Positions 1 to 13,533 are shown, counted from the first letter of the stretch. The stretch: 64,000 nucleotides of DNA from Brachyhypopomus gauderio (GCF_052324685.1 NC_135221.1:7638875-7702874), one strand, 5' to 3'. Numbers and translations: made by a program. The notes: generated by a model not told the origin, from the letters alone.

Positions 1-1117
1 TCAATTTACCTTATTTACTCAGACAAATCGATTTAATTTGGTTTAATTATGAAATAAAGATTGTGGGCTCAGTGGCAAAGATTTTACATGGAGTTATCTA
101 AAGCAGGTACATTAACACAGAATATTTCTAAAGGATTCCTCTGATTAATGTAAATTAGTGTAGACTGCACTAAATTGTTGAAGATGATCTTTTCTTATAT
201 TAGAAACTATCATTAAGTTGCAATGATTGTGTCTTAGAGACTTCTTGAAAGAATCTGATCAGCCTGTGGCCCAAATCAAAGTCTCAACTGTCCCTTCTGT
301 TCTCATTTTCACATAAAAACACAACAACCATTTATTACCTCCAAACACTGTTCTTTAATGCAGACATTTTTTGAGTTTGCATTTTGATAGATTTGACTGT
401 GTGCGCACAATTAATGTTTATATTTCTCTCCACCAACATTACACCTAAGCAACATTCTACAAGGATGCTCTCAGGGGACCTAAACGTCAAGTAAAAATGA
501 ACAGAATGTAAAACGTTAAGCAAAAATGAACAGAATATAAACCGTTAAGTAAAAATGAACAGAATGTTCTCTAAGAGGTCCTCTACTCACTCTGCATGCT
601 ATACGAGACAAACAGCAAGAACAGCGCTGACAGGGTCCTGTTCATCGCGCTCTAAACTGGATCATGTTGTGAAAGTGAAAATTACATCAGTCACAGGATC
701 CAACTGGTTACAAACACACACACATGCACAAAAACCCCCAGAAAGTCTGACCATCGCTTTGCTACTTGATATGTGTGTCATACTTACATGAGGCCAATTC
801 TCTTCCATCACAACACCTGGCTACACTAATGTGCCACCGCATTACCTCTCTATCTTTCTTTCACTCACAAACTCACACACGTACACTGAGAAACAGGCTT
901 AGTGCCATATGTTGACCTCCCCTACACGTGAGGTCTGCCCACTCCTGGGGGAAATCAATCACACACTAATAACGGCCCGGGCAGGGGTGAGCAGCTTCTT
1001 CTCAGGCACCTGTTAGGCTTTAAAGCAACAGATCCAGAGAGCCTACCACTGACCGCGTAACCTAGCCTGCCCCCTCCCCCACCTGCATCCCCCCCCACAC
1101 ACACACACACCTGCGCA

Positions 1118-1142
1118 CCCCCCCCCCCCCCCCCCCCCCCCC
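1118..1142. repeat. Poly-C run of about 25
   Basis: An uninterrupted C homopolymer directly follows an AC-rich stretch. The length is probably polymorphic and prone to sequencing error. No function is implied. Confidence 0.9.
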
Positions 1143-2508
1143 ACCTGGTACAGCTCAGCCCTTGTACATCAGCTGGGCTTCATGCAGTGTGCAATGCTTA
1201 GTGGCCTATTGAATGTCAAACCCTTCATTCTCGCAGACCTGACTAATCGCAGAGAGTGAGAAGATGTCTAGTTGCTTTCACTCATGGCTGCCTAGCTCTG
1301 TGCTTGACATTCAGGTTCACAGGAAGTCGGAAAGACTGAGTCAGAAACACACTACGGAATATTGTGTGGGTTCTTGGGAGAGTATGTTCCCAATATTCTA
1401 AAGAAGTCTGAATGTGTGTGTGTTCGTACAGTTTTGAAGGTCTGAGTTCTGCTATAAAAGACTAAATAATACTGTCTGTGAAGGCTAAACAACAGTATGG
1501 TGTTTTCAGGAGATTTTATACACAACCAACTAGTGTAGCATTAATCCTTTTATTAATATCCACTACTGCAGAACATCCAATCATATGACAAACCCAATAC
1601 ATATTAAGTTGTATTTCACCTCTCTATTATGACCCCATATTAATTACATAACTCTGATTCACACAACATCCTCTTTCATGTGATTAATGGTAACTTAATC
1701 ACCATCATATTCACCAGATGTATATGTGATGAGAGACCTGTGTGCTCATACATTTATCTCATTGTTTAGAGTCAGGTAAAGTAGGCATGCAACAGCCCTG
1801 ACATCACACCTGATATTTATTCATATATCGACATTCCCAAGCAACCAATGAAAAAGTAAAAACAGTCTCCCACACCACTGCCAAGTCACCGACACTCAGC
1901 CTCACATATAGGAGCTGCAGTCTTGGTCCCATTCTTCACGCAATGGTTTTCAAACATGACACACAACCTCCACACCCAGCATCCATCCAGTAGCACAAAG
2001 CTAAAATAAAACACATTAGAGATTCCAAGCATTGTTTCCTCAGAATTATAGTAGGCCATCAGATGCTATGGCAGCAGAAATTGAAATCACCTTCAATTGA
2101 AATAGCCAAATGGGAACTGTCAGCTGGTAGAAGGGTGTTTGTACGCACAGCGATGGTGCACCAAGCAGCCAAACGCTCTGAGCCTCTGCTGGGGGCAGCC
2201 GCTTCCTGGTCATTCATAATTCACTGGTTGCACTCTGAATAACCACCTTTGAGGAATAGTTTGACATCCCAGATGAATAATTAAAAGGTGCCCTTTTCCT
2301 CATTAAAAGGGAGACAGATACCATTTCCGGTGTTTGATAGGCCAGACATCGGCCTCTGAGGAGTGCTATGCTACGAGTATATATATATATGCTAAGAGTA
2401 ATTTCTAATAAATCTATTATACTTTTCTACAGGGCATGAGCTTCATGTCATGTGTTCGTTTATTTATTTATTTATTTATTTGGGAAGGGGGGGTCTTTGT
2501 TGATCATT

Positions 2509-2707
2509 TAGAAACCAGTGTCCCTCTGAACCAGTGTCCCTGTGGGACAGTGTCCCTCTGAACCAGTGTCCCTGTGGGGCAGTGTCCCTCTGAACCAGTG
2601 TCCCTGTGGGACAGTGTCCCTCTGAGCCAGTGTTCCTGTAGTGCAGTGTCCCTCTGAACCAGTGTCCCTGTGGGGCAGTGTCCCTCTGAACCAGTGTCCC
2701 TGGGAGG
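2509..2707. repeat. 32-bp minisatellite, about 6 copies
   Basis: The unit is a dimer of two related 16-mers, one ending in CTCTGAACCA and one in CTGTGGGACA, each opening with GTGTCC. Units start close to 2518, 2550, 2582, 2614, 2646 and 2678. The overlapping minus-strand open frames here are repeat translations and not genes. Confidence 0.9.
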
Positions 2708-5657
2708 TAAGCCAAACCTTTGAAACATGTATTTTGTAAAGGAGTCTTAGCTTGGTGGCCACATGTCTGGTTTTAGGCCTACTGGTCCATTTCTCAGCTC
2801 CTTGCGCTGCTTCCAGATTCCTATTTGTCATCAATCTGGAGTGAACTGGTAGTTGTTTTCTGTTGAATAGCCCCTTAAAGCAGGACAGGAAAATGACACT
2901 ACAATGTACAAAATTAAAACCGTAACCTAACTAGCTAACAGAACTGACCAGTTTGATCTAGAAATTTGTAATAAAACTAACCAAGCCTGGCACCCATTTG
3001 CAGGGTTAAAGTCTGGTATACTGTACAGAAGGCACAAAATTCCTCTTTCCTATTCTTCAAAAGCAAAATATGTGCTCATCACTAAGAATTTAAGTTGTTT
3101 TTCTTGTTGGCATTTACAAACCAACAAGACAGTGTGTGACAGTGACATGATAAAACAATATTATTAAAGTGATCACCATGTTGCTTGGTCACATTGTTGA
3201 ATTATGGTAATAAGCACCAAAAAATGTTAAATGTCATATCATGACACTGGCCTTTGAGCTTAAACAGTCAAATGTACAGAACAGAAAATACTTAACTATC
3301 ACTACACAGTATATGAACTGCTTTTTTTATTCACAACACTTTGGGTGCTTGTATCGATCCCAGGTCACAACGTCACACTAGATGATGCATACAACAGAAT
3401 CAGAGTGGCTGATTGTCTGGCCACAGAGCTCTGGTCCACTAAGCCTGGTGCTTACACTGTCTCCATTTCCAAAAGATTAAGTACTGGGAGTACGCCGCCC
3501 TATTTATAGCCTGGTGAGAAATAATTCAAAGGAATCTGAGAGAAGATCTCGGGGATGAGTGAGGATATGTGTATTTTGTCTGTCCCGATAACAGAGCAAA
3601 GTAACGTTGTGTAATGTGCTTTGCTTGTCCGTACTGGTCTTTATGAGCTATGTATGTTTATCCCTGAACCCGGGTGCAAAGAAGAAGTAAAAATCTCATA
3701 CTGCAACAGGCTTAGCGGTCAGTTTTTTGTGCTTATTATTACAAAGAACAAGTTGGATGAAGATCCGCCCATCAGAGTCAAGGGTGACATCGCACCCAGA
3801 CACTAAAACCAGTCAAGCACGTTTCGTAGTTTTGTTCGTCCCCATTACTGCCTCATGTTGCTATTGAATACACAATTTTATACCAATGTACATTAATCCT
3901 CGGCCACATTTATACGTGATAATATGTCAACTTGGCAACCAGGTTTTCTAGGAACATTTACAGACAGAAACGCCTGGCGCTGGATCACAACTACACGCTA
4001 TTTTAATCTTAACAATCTTGTCAGCACACTGTAAACCGCTTAACGTGTCTTAATCTGCTAAAATATCCACTCAACGTAAATATTTCTACTTTATTCTCAG
4101 GTTGTAGGTTCATGCATTTGGTTGTGGAGAACGACCAGTAATTTTTGAGAATAGTTTGGTGTTGGTGCGTAATTGTTTTAGTGCATTAAGACACGTGAAG
4201 CTTTGCAATGTGTTTAAATAGAGAGAACAGCCCTTGGCGCACATTACTACTTTATTATAGGTTACAGGTTATCCTAGAGTGGTCCCATGACGGAATTAGG
4301 TGTTCCCAGGATTTAGTACATTAAGACGTTGAGCTTTTTCCTGGTTCCTCGTTTGATAATGGCCCCACACATCTGACACTTGGCTTCCGTATGCCATGAT
4401 AACCAGTTACTGACACAATGCGAAAACTTGCAGACAAGGCAAAATGTAAGAAGGTCGCGATCATATTGCGAACATCTGGAGCGAGATATGGACAAGGCTG
4501 CATGAACGAACTGACCGCATGTCGACTGTACTCGCATCGTTTCGTCTGATTCAAAACTCAGTGCTATCTATCTATATTACCAGAGTCCCCTGTAAGCCAG
4601 TCATAGTGAAAGCAAGGACACATGACAACACACCCCACGGAACAAACCAACCTGCTAAACACACAGGACATTTATTTAAAAAAAAAACAGCGTAAACTGA
4701 CCTTAACTGTCTTCATAAGAGTGACAAAGTCGGCACACCTGGATTGCCCACTTTCCATTCATTCAGCGAGTCACACAACGCACCTCGGCACCTTCCGCGT
4801 ATTCAAAACTGAAGCATGGCTAAAAAAAAAAAAACATCTAATCAGGACCTGAGCATAAATACTCATCCAGTCAGTGACGACAAGTACGCAGAGGCAACTT
4901 TAATTCGTTGGGCGTGAGGCGATCCCGAGGCATGTTCCCCGCGTAGTGATGCTGAGGCTGAGCTGAAGCTGGAGACGCGCGCATCCTTGTGCTATTCCGG
5001 CACTCCCTCGGGACGGATGCTGCTGATATTGCCAAGCAACAGCTACAATAATAGCCCGAAACGCCTGAGAACCAAGTTTGCATTCACTGCTAATGGACTG
5101 CACTCCTCTTTCAATTAAATATAACTATTCACAGTTTTAATAGATCCTAATATGGGATTAAAAAACAACTGACCGTGATACCCAGGGTATGGCAATAGGT
5201 TACAAAGTTCTATACTTTAAACTTAAAATAGCATAGCTGAGGAATAAAAAAAAACTGTAACTAAATGGATTTCAAATCCCAACGTATAACTGGTAGCAAA
5301 CAGTAATTTAAAACAAGTATTCACTGCTAATAAGAAAAGTCAAGAAAGCATGGTTTCGATACTTGTGTTTTGTAAAATTCACCAGTAACTAAATCCCTGA
5401 GCACTGTTGCATTCGACGTGGTCTACTCATCTCACATTGACTTTTAGGTCAATAAGACACAATATTTTATATTACCCACCAGTCTTATTCATCTCTCTTC
5501 TGCAAACACTAAACTCTTACATCAATAAATCCAAAACAATAGGACTCAATATCCAACATGCTTAAACGGTTCATTAGCGACCGCCTGTTTCTGCTCTGTC
5601 TATTAACTTTTTAATACGTTTCTTCCAGCTTTATAACTACCCATCAGTAGTCAGTAG

Positions 5658-5684
5658 CCCCCCCCCCCCCCCCCCCCCCCCCCC
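5658..5684. repeat. Poly-C run of about 27
   Basis: A pure C homopolymer in otherwise AT-rich intergenic sequence. Confidence 0.9.
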
Positions 5685-7295
5685 GGAAGAATTTCATACA
5701 AGGGTCCAAAAGACAAGGAACTGTTTTCTGTTGAGGCGGAAACAGACAAGGGTATTGATTGTGTGATTCATGGCCCCGTGCGGAGCTATCTCTCCAGTGC
5801 TCCACTCTTCTAAATGAAGAGTGGTGGCTGGTGGATTGAGATTCTGATGAGGTTTCTTTTTATATGCTTTTCTCCTTATTTCACCATTGTCATCAATTGT
5901 GCAAGGTCACTTTTATTTTCAGATTTACTGTACCCTTGGAATTCATTCATCTTCATATTTAGATTAACAAATGCAGTACAACCTTATAAACCTGGCAAAC
6001 AAATCGTTCATATCAAGAATTCTGAGAAGGCTGAGATTCTGGAACTGCAATAAGATGTCTGAGCACAGCACTGGCCCTTGAATGGTACACATCACTTACG
6101 TTCTGCACACCTGACCTGCATGTTTACATAATCCCCCATACCTCTGCTGTAAAAGGATGTCAGCTAGTGAGGAATGGTAACTGACCCAAAGGTTCCCGCC
6201 ACTTAGGAATATGACCTGGATTAATAAACCAAATTAATTTCTCTTTTTTAAGCTCTGTAATCCGCATTGCACATTGAGAGAATTAGAACCGCTGTAACTC
6301 GAATTCATGACAGACATTTTGGTTTAATTTCCTTTTAACTTAACATATGTTCTAATAAATGGTTTTACCTCTGCAGAGGTTAAAGAAATGCACCTCTATG
6401 AAAGGTAAACGTACCTCTTTTTGCATTGGAAACTTCCATTCAATTTCTCTTTTCCTCGTACTTCTTCCTCAAACACAGATGATTTCTCTTCTTCTTCACT
6501 CATACGCACACTGATTTGACAAACATTTCCCAGCATTCCTTCCTTGAACTCTGAACAGTCATGCTTTCTCTCTCTGGTTATATTATACTCAGGTATTGGC
6601 TAATGAGGACAGTCACGTGGAATACAGACATGCCCTCATCAGTTGTTTCAAACGTCTCTTCTAGGGTGTAAGAAGTACTGACATTTCGCAATATTTGAAC
6701 TAAAAATCACAAAAGGGTGCTGCCATTTTAAACACCGTCATGCATGAATGGAGACTCCAGAGAACCAACGATTTGAGGTCAAATTTAAAAAGTCTAAATC
6801 ACACACTGCTGGATTTTTGACTCATGTAGTTTTGCTAGTTTTGTCTGAGCAGAATATATCACATTTACTCATGATATCAAATCTTCATTATATGGTTTAG
6901 CCAAGTATTAATAATGATCTTAGGTTGCCTAAATCTCACAGACTGTTAACATTCACCCACAGACGCTTAGACTGGCACTTTGTCATAATGTTTGCCGCAC
7001 ACCAGTCTATTCAGAAGCCTGCATGTTTGATAAACCTATCAAAAACAACAAAATCAAAAATCACAAAATGAAAAGCTACACAGTAAACCGATAAGTGTGT
7101 TTGAGCAAAACTCTTTCGGTCTTTTGATAAGCCATCTATCAGAGATTATCCATCCATCACTGTAGCAAACCCATAGGAGGCCCACTTTGTTACGTGTAAA
7201 TAAAAAAAAAAGTCATTTCACGCACCTGCAATCAGTATCATATCAGTATGGCCCGCAGGGTCAGATGTGGTTTCTCTGATGGCTATGAGTCTTCT

Positions 7296-7414
7296 CATGG
7301 ACGTAATTTTGATTTCAAAAGTGGGGGGACATGGATTCGTCGCTATATAAATATTTGGTTTTAACCGTAAAAACTGGAGGGGACTTTTGAAAAATCCCCC
7401 AAATTACATCCATG
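7296..7414. mobile_element. 119-bp MITE-like element with 8-bp target duplication
   Basis: The left end reads CATGGACGTAATTTT and the right end, read in reverse complement, starts CATGGATGTAATTT, giving a 14-base terminal inverted repeat with one mismatch. The 8-base sequence AGTCTTCT flanks both ends (7288-7295 and 7415-7422), as expected for a target-site duplication. There is no coding capacity. Eight-base duplications are typical of hAT transposons, so a non-autonomous hAT-type MITE is the best guess, although the terminal bases are not the usual hAT CAG-type ends. The family name is not established. Confidence 0.75.
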
Positions 7415-7476
7415 AGTCTTCTACTCAGACGTGCACCGATCGGGCGCCCCTCCTTAGCCTTCAGCCAACACAACAG

Positions 7477-7489
7477 CGCCCTCTGCTGG
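7477..7489 (-). promoter_or_regulatory. CTCF core-like motif
   Basis: Read on the minus strand, CCAGCAGAGGGCG matches the vertebrate CTCF core CCASYAGRKGGCR at every position. It lies 55 bases from the right target duplication of the MITE, in local sequence more GC-rich than its surroundings. Occupancy cannot be judged from sequence. Confidence 0.35.
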
Positions 7490-8259
7490 CTGGCTGCACC
7501 ACACTCCAGGGAGCGCCGACAAAAGCTAGTGCCTCGAGGCAGTTTAGATTTAGTTCATTGTGCCCCAGAGGCTTTTGTGGACTTCTCACCCCTTTAAAAA
7601 ACCCTGATCCTATAACAAATAACAACAAGAACAAATAGTACTTTAATATTAGGTTTTGACTAAACATAATTTGGAATTAAAGATTAATAAACATCCTTTG
7701 CTTCCAGAATATAGTTTAAAATAATTGAGAATAATAAATGCTTGGCACGAACATCCATAAACCTGTCTGTGTGCAAAGGGTATCCTGGTGTTGAGCTGAG
7801 CCTGCCACTGGGGTGCTCCAAAAACACTCCGACTGACAGCTGTCACTCAGCCGTCACTCAGGAGTGGGCGTGTCCCTCACAGCATATCGCCTGTCTCCAG
7901 CCGGGGCAACCCCCCTGGGACTATCCGCCCTGCATGAGCTTCGTATTGACACCTTTACTGACCTCTGACCCCTCCCCAATGCCGGACTACAAAAGGCAAA
8001 TGGCTCAGAGCGGGAAGGGCAGGCCAGGCACTACATCCTGCAGAGATGTTCTGCTGGCAGCTGATCCTGTTCCTTGGTCTCCAGAAGGAGAACAGGGAAG
8101 CAGGGCTATAGCCTTTGATGCTCAGCTAAAATCTCAGGGAAGGGACTTTCATCCAACAGTAAGGGCAGGGGTGTATGACATTTTTAAAAAGTGTTCTGGG
8201 ATGTCATAGCATGTGTAGCTTATTTTAGTATCGTTTTAATCTGTCCAAGGTGGGAGGTT

Positions 8260-8284
8260 GGGGGGGGGGGGGGGGGGGGGGGGG
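8260..8284. repeat. Poly-G run of about 25
   Basis: A pure G homopolymer. It is the only G run of this size on the plus strand; the other long homopolymers are C runs. Confidence 0.9.
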
Positions 8285-11228
8285 TGGAACCATGTTGAAA
8301 CACCCACCCCACTGTTTGCTACATCCCTGAGTAGGGGCTTTAATTATTTTTTTTTATCTTTAGTTGTTTATTTTGAGCTAGCTTTATTTAGTCTTACTAA
8401 TAAAAGTCTTATTAAGCATCATCCTGGTATGTGTGCTGGTGATGGCAGTTCTGAGATGCACGATCACTTTAACCACTAGAGAGAGTGCTCCAAGAACTGC
8501 TACATCATGGTGTGCTAGCAAGTGTAACATGACACCTGCGTGAATCTCAGCAGGGTGATGCAGAGCTGGGTGGCAGCGTGGTGATGGAACACAGGCACTC
8601 ATAACTACATCAAAACACAACACCAGTATGTCAGTTTCACAATAATCAACAGTGACCTCAAATGAAGAGAACATCCAGAACATTTAAGATTTTTTAAAGC
8701 CTTGAGAAATATCCACAGTGTATGCCAAGATAATCGGATTCTCTCAGTACACCAAAATGATACCCATGTGCATGGAGTTAAATTGTAAATTCAAATTACA
8801 TTTTAATATCAATGCCCTTGGTATTAAGAAGAAAATGAATCCGTTTCACTTCACATCAACCTATGTCATTGATCACTTCCATAAACATAATATTGGCATA
8901 CAACCAAATACCGGTCACTTCTTTCCTGTAACCAAGTACAAAGATGATTTCTTACCCATTTTTGAAGTGAGCTTTTGGGATGCCTGATGAGTTACACATT
9001 ACATAATTCTATATATTTGAGTGAGTTATGAAAAGCTTGATATTTAAATTATATTTTATTTTGATTTCACTTTTTAGGCAAAAATTTCATCACTTATCCC
9101 CACTTGAAAACGTGGAAAAGATCCCAGTTGAGCGTCTTCAGTGGGTGTTGCTTCAGCACGCCCACACCGGGCAAGTCAGATATACACGGGTTTAAGGCTT
9201 TTGCTACACAGACAAATTTAAAATGAATTCAGACCAAGTTAATTTAAATTAACAGATAATTTACATCAAACGCTTCTTCATCACGCCACCAGCAGAACAG
9301 GATGGTGTAATACAGCCTGCTTCCAAGCACACGAGTGCAGAGGGCTAATCGTCTTTCTACACCAGGCCTTACTCCACCAGTTCTAGGGTCAAATGAGCCA
9401 GAATGTCATTGATGGTGTTGGTGTCAAAATCTCGGTATTGTGAGGGAAAGCAGACACTATCTGCCAGCAGGTCAGTCTGTCCATCAGTTTATACCCATTC
9501 CGGTTTAGGGCTCACCTCAAGGTCTGTAGTAACAAGACTGCATCAGGCTGATATCGCTCCTGCTGGAACACCCAAAGCCCTCTGTTGATCTGCAGCTGCA
9601 AGACTATCTACACACAATAAAGCAGACAAATGTGTTTTCATTTTTTTTATAGCGTTTTATCATCCCAAACCTGTATAACGTTGTACGCCATCAACAGTCA
9701 ACATTTATTTACATTTTAATTATTTACATTTTACTTTTTTTTATGAGAGAAGAAACACAGCGGAATACTCGAGCTGCAAAGGCAAAAGCACCTGAAAGAA
9801 AATGTCACATTTTAATTTATGCAGAACAGTAAAAAATAATACACACTCCAGGAAAATTAAATACAGGCTTGCAAAAAAATACCCTTAAGTGTGAACAATT
9901 AGCAAGTCAAAATATTACTAAGTGGCAAGACATTGTTGAAATGCCTTGCCTTCATTTGGAGATCTTTTTGCGTGCCTGCATCACTAACGCAGAGGTGGAC
10001 AAAGGACTCCTGGATAAGCAGACAGGTTGGTGAGGTCATCAGGGTACTGGTGGGTGAGGAACGTGGCATTACGTATATCATATACGTAATGTATTGAAAT
10101 GTATACAAAAGTGGAAACAAAATAGACACATCCAATCTGTGGTGCAATTGACATCTCCCTGATGACATCTCCCATCATCAGCGCCCAGACGTCAGGATGA
10201 CATCACATCACTAGCCAGATTAGAGGTTGCTAACAGGAAGTAGGCCTACTGAACGAAAAGCATTTGCAAACACGCGTGGTAATAAAGAGACCAATCCACA
10301 ACACGACTGCATCACGGCTGCCTCGTGCGTGTACCATTACAAGCCGGAGTCCTGCAGCACTTAGCCAGAGTGTGCATGACATGATGCATTTGAATCAGGA
10401 CGAATAAAGATTGTGTTCAGCATTGTTCAGCAAATTCTCTGTTCTGTGGAGCATTAGGAGCGTTTGTCAGAGCTCCAATCTTTCAGATTAATGTCGTCTT
10501 CTGTATACTATGACATGGATCACTCATAGCTTCTCATCGTGCTTTCCCCTGTTCTCTATCCGCTTGTCCATTTCCCCTTTTTGTCCTGCTGATGCTGGAC
10601 GTCCCGCGAGGGAGCCTCAGCATGTGACCGCGGCCGACGGTTGCCACGGAGAGTGAGTGAACACCCCGAGGCCATTCTGCGGGACGTGCCATCTTCTCCA
10701 TACACGTCCCACCCATGACCAGCGGTGACAGGACTTAACACATACATTAGGCGTCCTGAAATTGCTTCAGCCATTACTGCTAATGAAGGAGTTTCTTCCC
10801 CCTTCATGACTGTCATGTCAAAGTCCTTTTAAATATGGTGCAGAAGTAAACTACTTTGTCCTGATCCAGCAGTATGAGTCCGATGTCCAGTGCTGGGATG
10901 CTGCACACCAGGTTCAGGGTGAGCAGCGGTCTCACGGCGCTTTATTAAAGGATATCTGTTACTGCGGAGAACTCTGCAGCCAGTATCCCCCTCGGGCCTT
11001 TACACAGTCAACCCCCCCCCCACAAGTACTGGCACTCCAGCAACAATCACATGCTACAGTGACTATAAGCTCAAAGGGCAGCCAAACATTCTCAAGCAGC
11101 TCTCCAGAAGACACTTTGTTTCAAAACAAAGCATCACTCAGGTCAAGCCTGAAGCGTAGGTCAAGCCTGGAATTGGTATTGATAAAAGACTAAGCCTGGC
11201 CTCAGGATGCTACTTTATAGCAGAAACA

Positions 11229-11467
11229 TACTGTACCGAGTTATGTATTAACAACACACTGTATTGTTGTGTATTAGTAACACTGTACTGAGTTATGTAT
11301 TAGCAACACACTGTATTGTTGTGTATTAGTAACACACTGTACTGAGTTATGTATTAGCAAACACTGTATTGTTGTGTATTAGTAACACTGTACTGAGTTA
11401 TGTATTAACACTGTATTGTTGTGTATTAGTAAACACACTGTACTGAGTTATGTATTAACACACTGTG
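11229..11467. repeat. Minisatellite of about 50 bp, 4-5 degenerate copies
   Basis: The unit alternates CTGAGTTATGTATTA with GTATTGTTGTGTATTAG, linked by AACAC and ACTGT stretches. Copies vary by small insertions and deletions, so the period shifts along the array. Confidence 0.85.
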
Positions 11468-12340
11468 CTTCATTAGTCTATGTAGCTGTATGCACTGTTG
11501 AGTTTTCCTTGTTTTATTCAGGGCTTGAGGCATTTGTTCCTCGATTTCAATTTCAATCTAAACCTCAAGGGTAAATTCTTTGTACTTCAATAAGTTCAAT
11601 AAAGCTGCATTTGTATACACTGTAATGAAAGATCATTTTACCTGAGCTGAGGAATCAAGTCTTGTCTATTGTGTTTTAATGAGAAGTTTGGCATCATATC
11701 TTGGCTATTAAACAGACACAATGTATAAAACTCTACAGATCTTGCATGAATGATAAATGTCAATGCTGGTTTCTTACCCATCACCACCAACAGGGGTGTG
11801 TGCTGAGATGTTCCACAGCACATCTTGTGTCTTTTGTGACAAGAGAAACATTCCTAAGGGATAGTGAGCCTTATCTGTCAGTATGAGTGATCCACAGAGA
11901 AACCAGATTTAAGCATCTTTAAAAGAACATGCCCATCTCTGCGTAAGACTCACTTACAAGTCTACACTTGTGTGCACTCTATCAGTGAATTGTGTTTTTG
12001 CACCGCAGACTTACATCAATGGAGGACGATAAAGTATTACCAGACTTACAACAGTTACTACAGAAGTCTGGATTTCTATGTTGCTCCTCTCACTACTTTA
12101 CGCCACATGACTGTATTTAGCTGATTTACATACACCAAACACAGAGGACTGAATCCCCCTGAAAGCTTTTCATCTGGCAACCATTTGATCTCCACTAACA
12201 CATTAACAATGATGCTTGGCTGATCTGGATAAACAAGTATCTTCTGAGTTACACTGTGTGAAGAGGTACATGCCTCGTCATAATAAGGAGCCAGTCAAAT
12301 ATTCTACACATACAACTTGCAGTGCCTTAATGACAAAACA

Positions 12341-12400
12341 CTTTTGTAAGTCGCTCTGGATAAGAGCGTCTGCTAAATGCCGTAAATGTAAATGTAAATA
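12341..12400 (+). mobile_element. SINE 3' tail fragment
   Basis: The segment contains TCGCTCTGGATAAGAGCG followed by a CTGCTAAATG block and a short GTAAAT repeat at its end. This is the tail common to several otophysan and other teleost SINE families and thought to be shared with their LINE partner. No tRNA-like head is visible upstream, so this is a 5'-truncated or decayed copy. A minus-strand copy of the same tail lies near 38.6 kb. Confidence 0.75.
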
Positions 12401-13447
12401 TGGATGATCATAAACCTGGTCTATGGGTACCTTTACCTATTTGCCTAAATACTTTATACTCTTATATGTCCATAAAATGCCTCTCGGATCATCTTGCAAA
12501 ATAAAAGAGGAGGGGCTAACGGAACAACAGAAAAAAGAACCTCGACTGGCACAATTGCTGACATTTCCCAAAGCCCATCATTCAAAATGCCTCAAATACA
12601 GAGAGCTATGAAGAACTCTGAAGTGAAGCAGAAACGGTTCAAACTAAATTTCGCAAGGAAGAACAGTCTAGAATTGAAAATCAAAATAATTCCAGAACTT
12701 TTGGTACTGTGCCACCCCAACACGTAAAAACGTAGGAGATTGGCTCTTTAAGAGGTTGTCCCCAGACTGCACTGCTGCAGGAGAATGGCAGGGTGGGCCC
12801 GCATCTCCAAACAAGCAGGCAGAGCTGCAGTGACTAGAGCAGCCTGTGGGATTATTCTGCCTCTAGCTAAAGAAGAGACAGAAGGAAAAAAAATCAATAT
12901 GTTTGAATGGCAACAGGAGATGGGCCTGATGCTGTCTGAAACATCAAACACACTCCAGCACCAACTGTTCCCACTTCCAGAAACACAATTACAGCCGTGC
13001 TATTATACGTGTGGACTTTTTTGATGAGCTTCAGCCAAAAGTGTTTGACGGACCTATGGGACAGTGAACTGGTCCGTTTGGTCCGTCCACTTCCCCGAGA
13101 TCCACCCATGATCCTTCACAGCAGCCCTCAGACGTCAGGCCCGAGTGCTGGAGTGCCTGTGGGGGGTGTTGGACGCTTCGTGGTGGCATCCAACACCCCC
13201 CAACACGCCTCGCTCAGTCTGTTGTCTAATGTCTGGAGGTTACTGGAGGTGGAGCGTTGCGGATGGACAGTAGATATTCATTCCAGCTGCGTTCGCCCGC
13301 ATGCAGACTGCTGAGAGTCAACAGCAAACAGGCTGAAATTGGTCCGGAGTGTATTTGCACAAAACAGCAAGAAACTCAGACAGCACCAAGGGTGTTGAAG
13401 GAGAAATTGTGCAGGAGATGTAAGCAGAATTATTTTCGTTCCACTGC

Positions 13448-13460
13448 TGACCCCTGGTGG
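13448..13460 (-). promoter_or_regulatory. CTCF core-like motif with one mismatch
   Basis: The minus-strand sequence CCACCAGGGGTCA differs from the CTCF core at one position. It sits just beyond the presumed 3' end of adal, where an insulator could plausibly lie. Evidence is weak. Confidence 0.2.
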
Positions 13461-13533
13461 AAGAACTTATATTTGCATTTTAGAGACAAAAACACAATTA
13501 CCAGAATATACAGCAAGTCTCTCTAAGAACGGC

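Larger units (their letters stand above)
1..7287. other. Intergenic, no gene recognised
   Basis: I see no exon series, long conserved reading frame or RNA gene here. The stretch is AT-rich with low-complexity patches: an AC-rich and poly-C block near 1.08-1.14 kb, a TTTA run near 2.46-2.48 kb, a minisatellite at 2.5-2.7 kb and a poly-C run at 5.66 kb. Short minus-strand frames at 4.31-4.55 kb and 4.87-5.10 kb lie in mildly CpG-richer sequence. They could be fragments of first exons of a gene running left, but I could not identify one. Confidence 0.6.
7423..13519. other. Intergenic, no gene recognised
   Basis: No exon series is visible. Contents that can be named are a CTCF-like site at 7477, a promoter-like patch at about 7.86-8.06 kb, a long G run at 8.26 kb, a minisatellite at 11.23-11.47 kb and a SINE tail at 12.34 kb. 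The 155-codon plus-strand open frame from 7742 to 8209 has no recognised domain and covers the promoter-like patch. I do not call it a gene. Confidence 0.55.

Noticed and set aside
7742-8209. 155-codon plus frame
   Set aside because: No recognisable domain, no splice partners, and it runs through promoter-like sequence.
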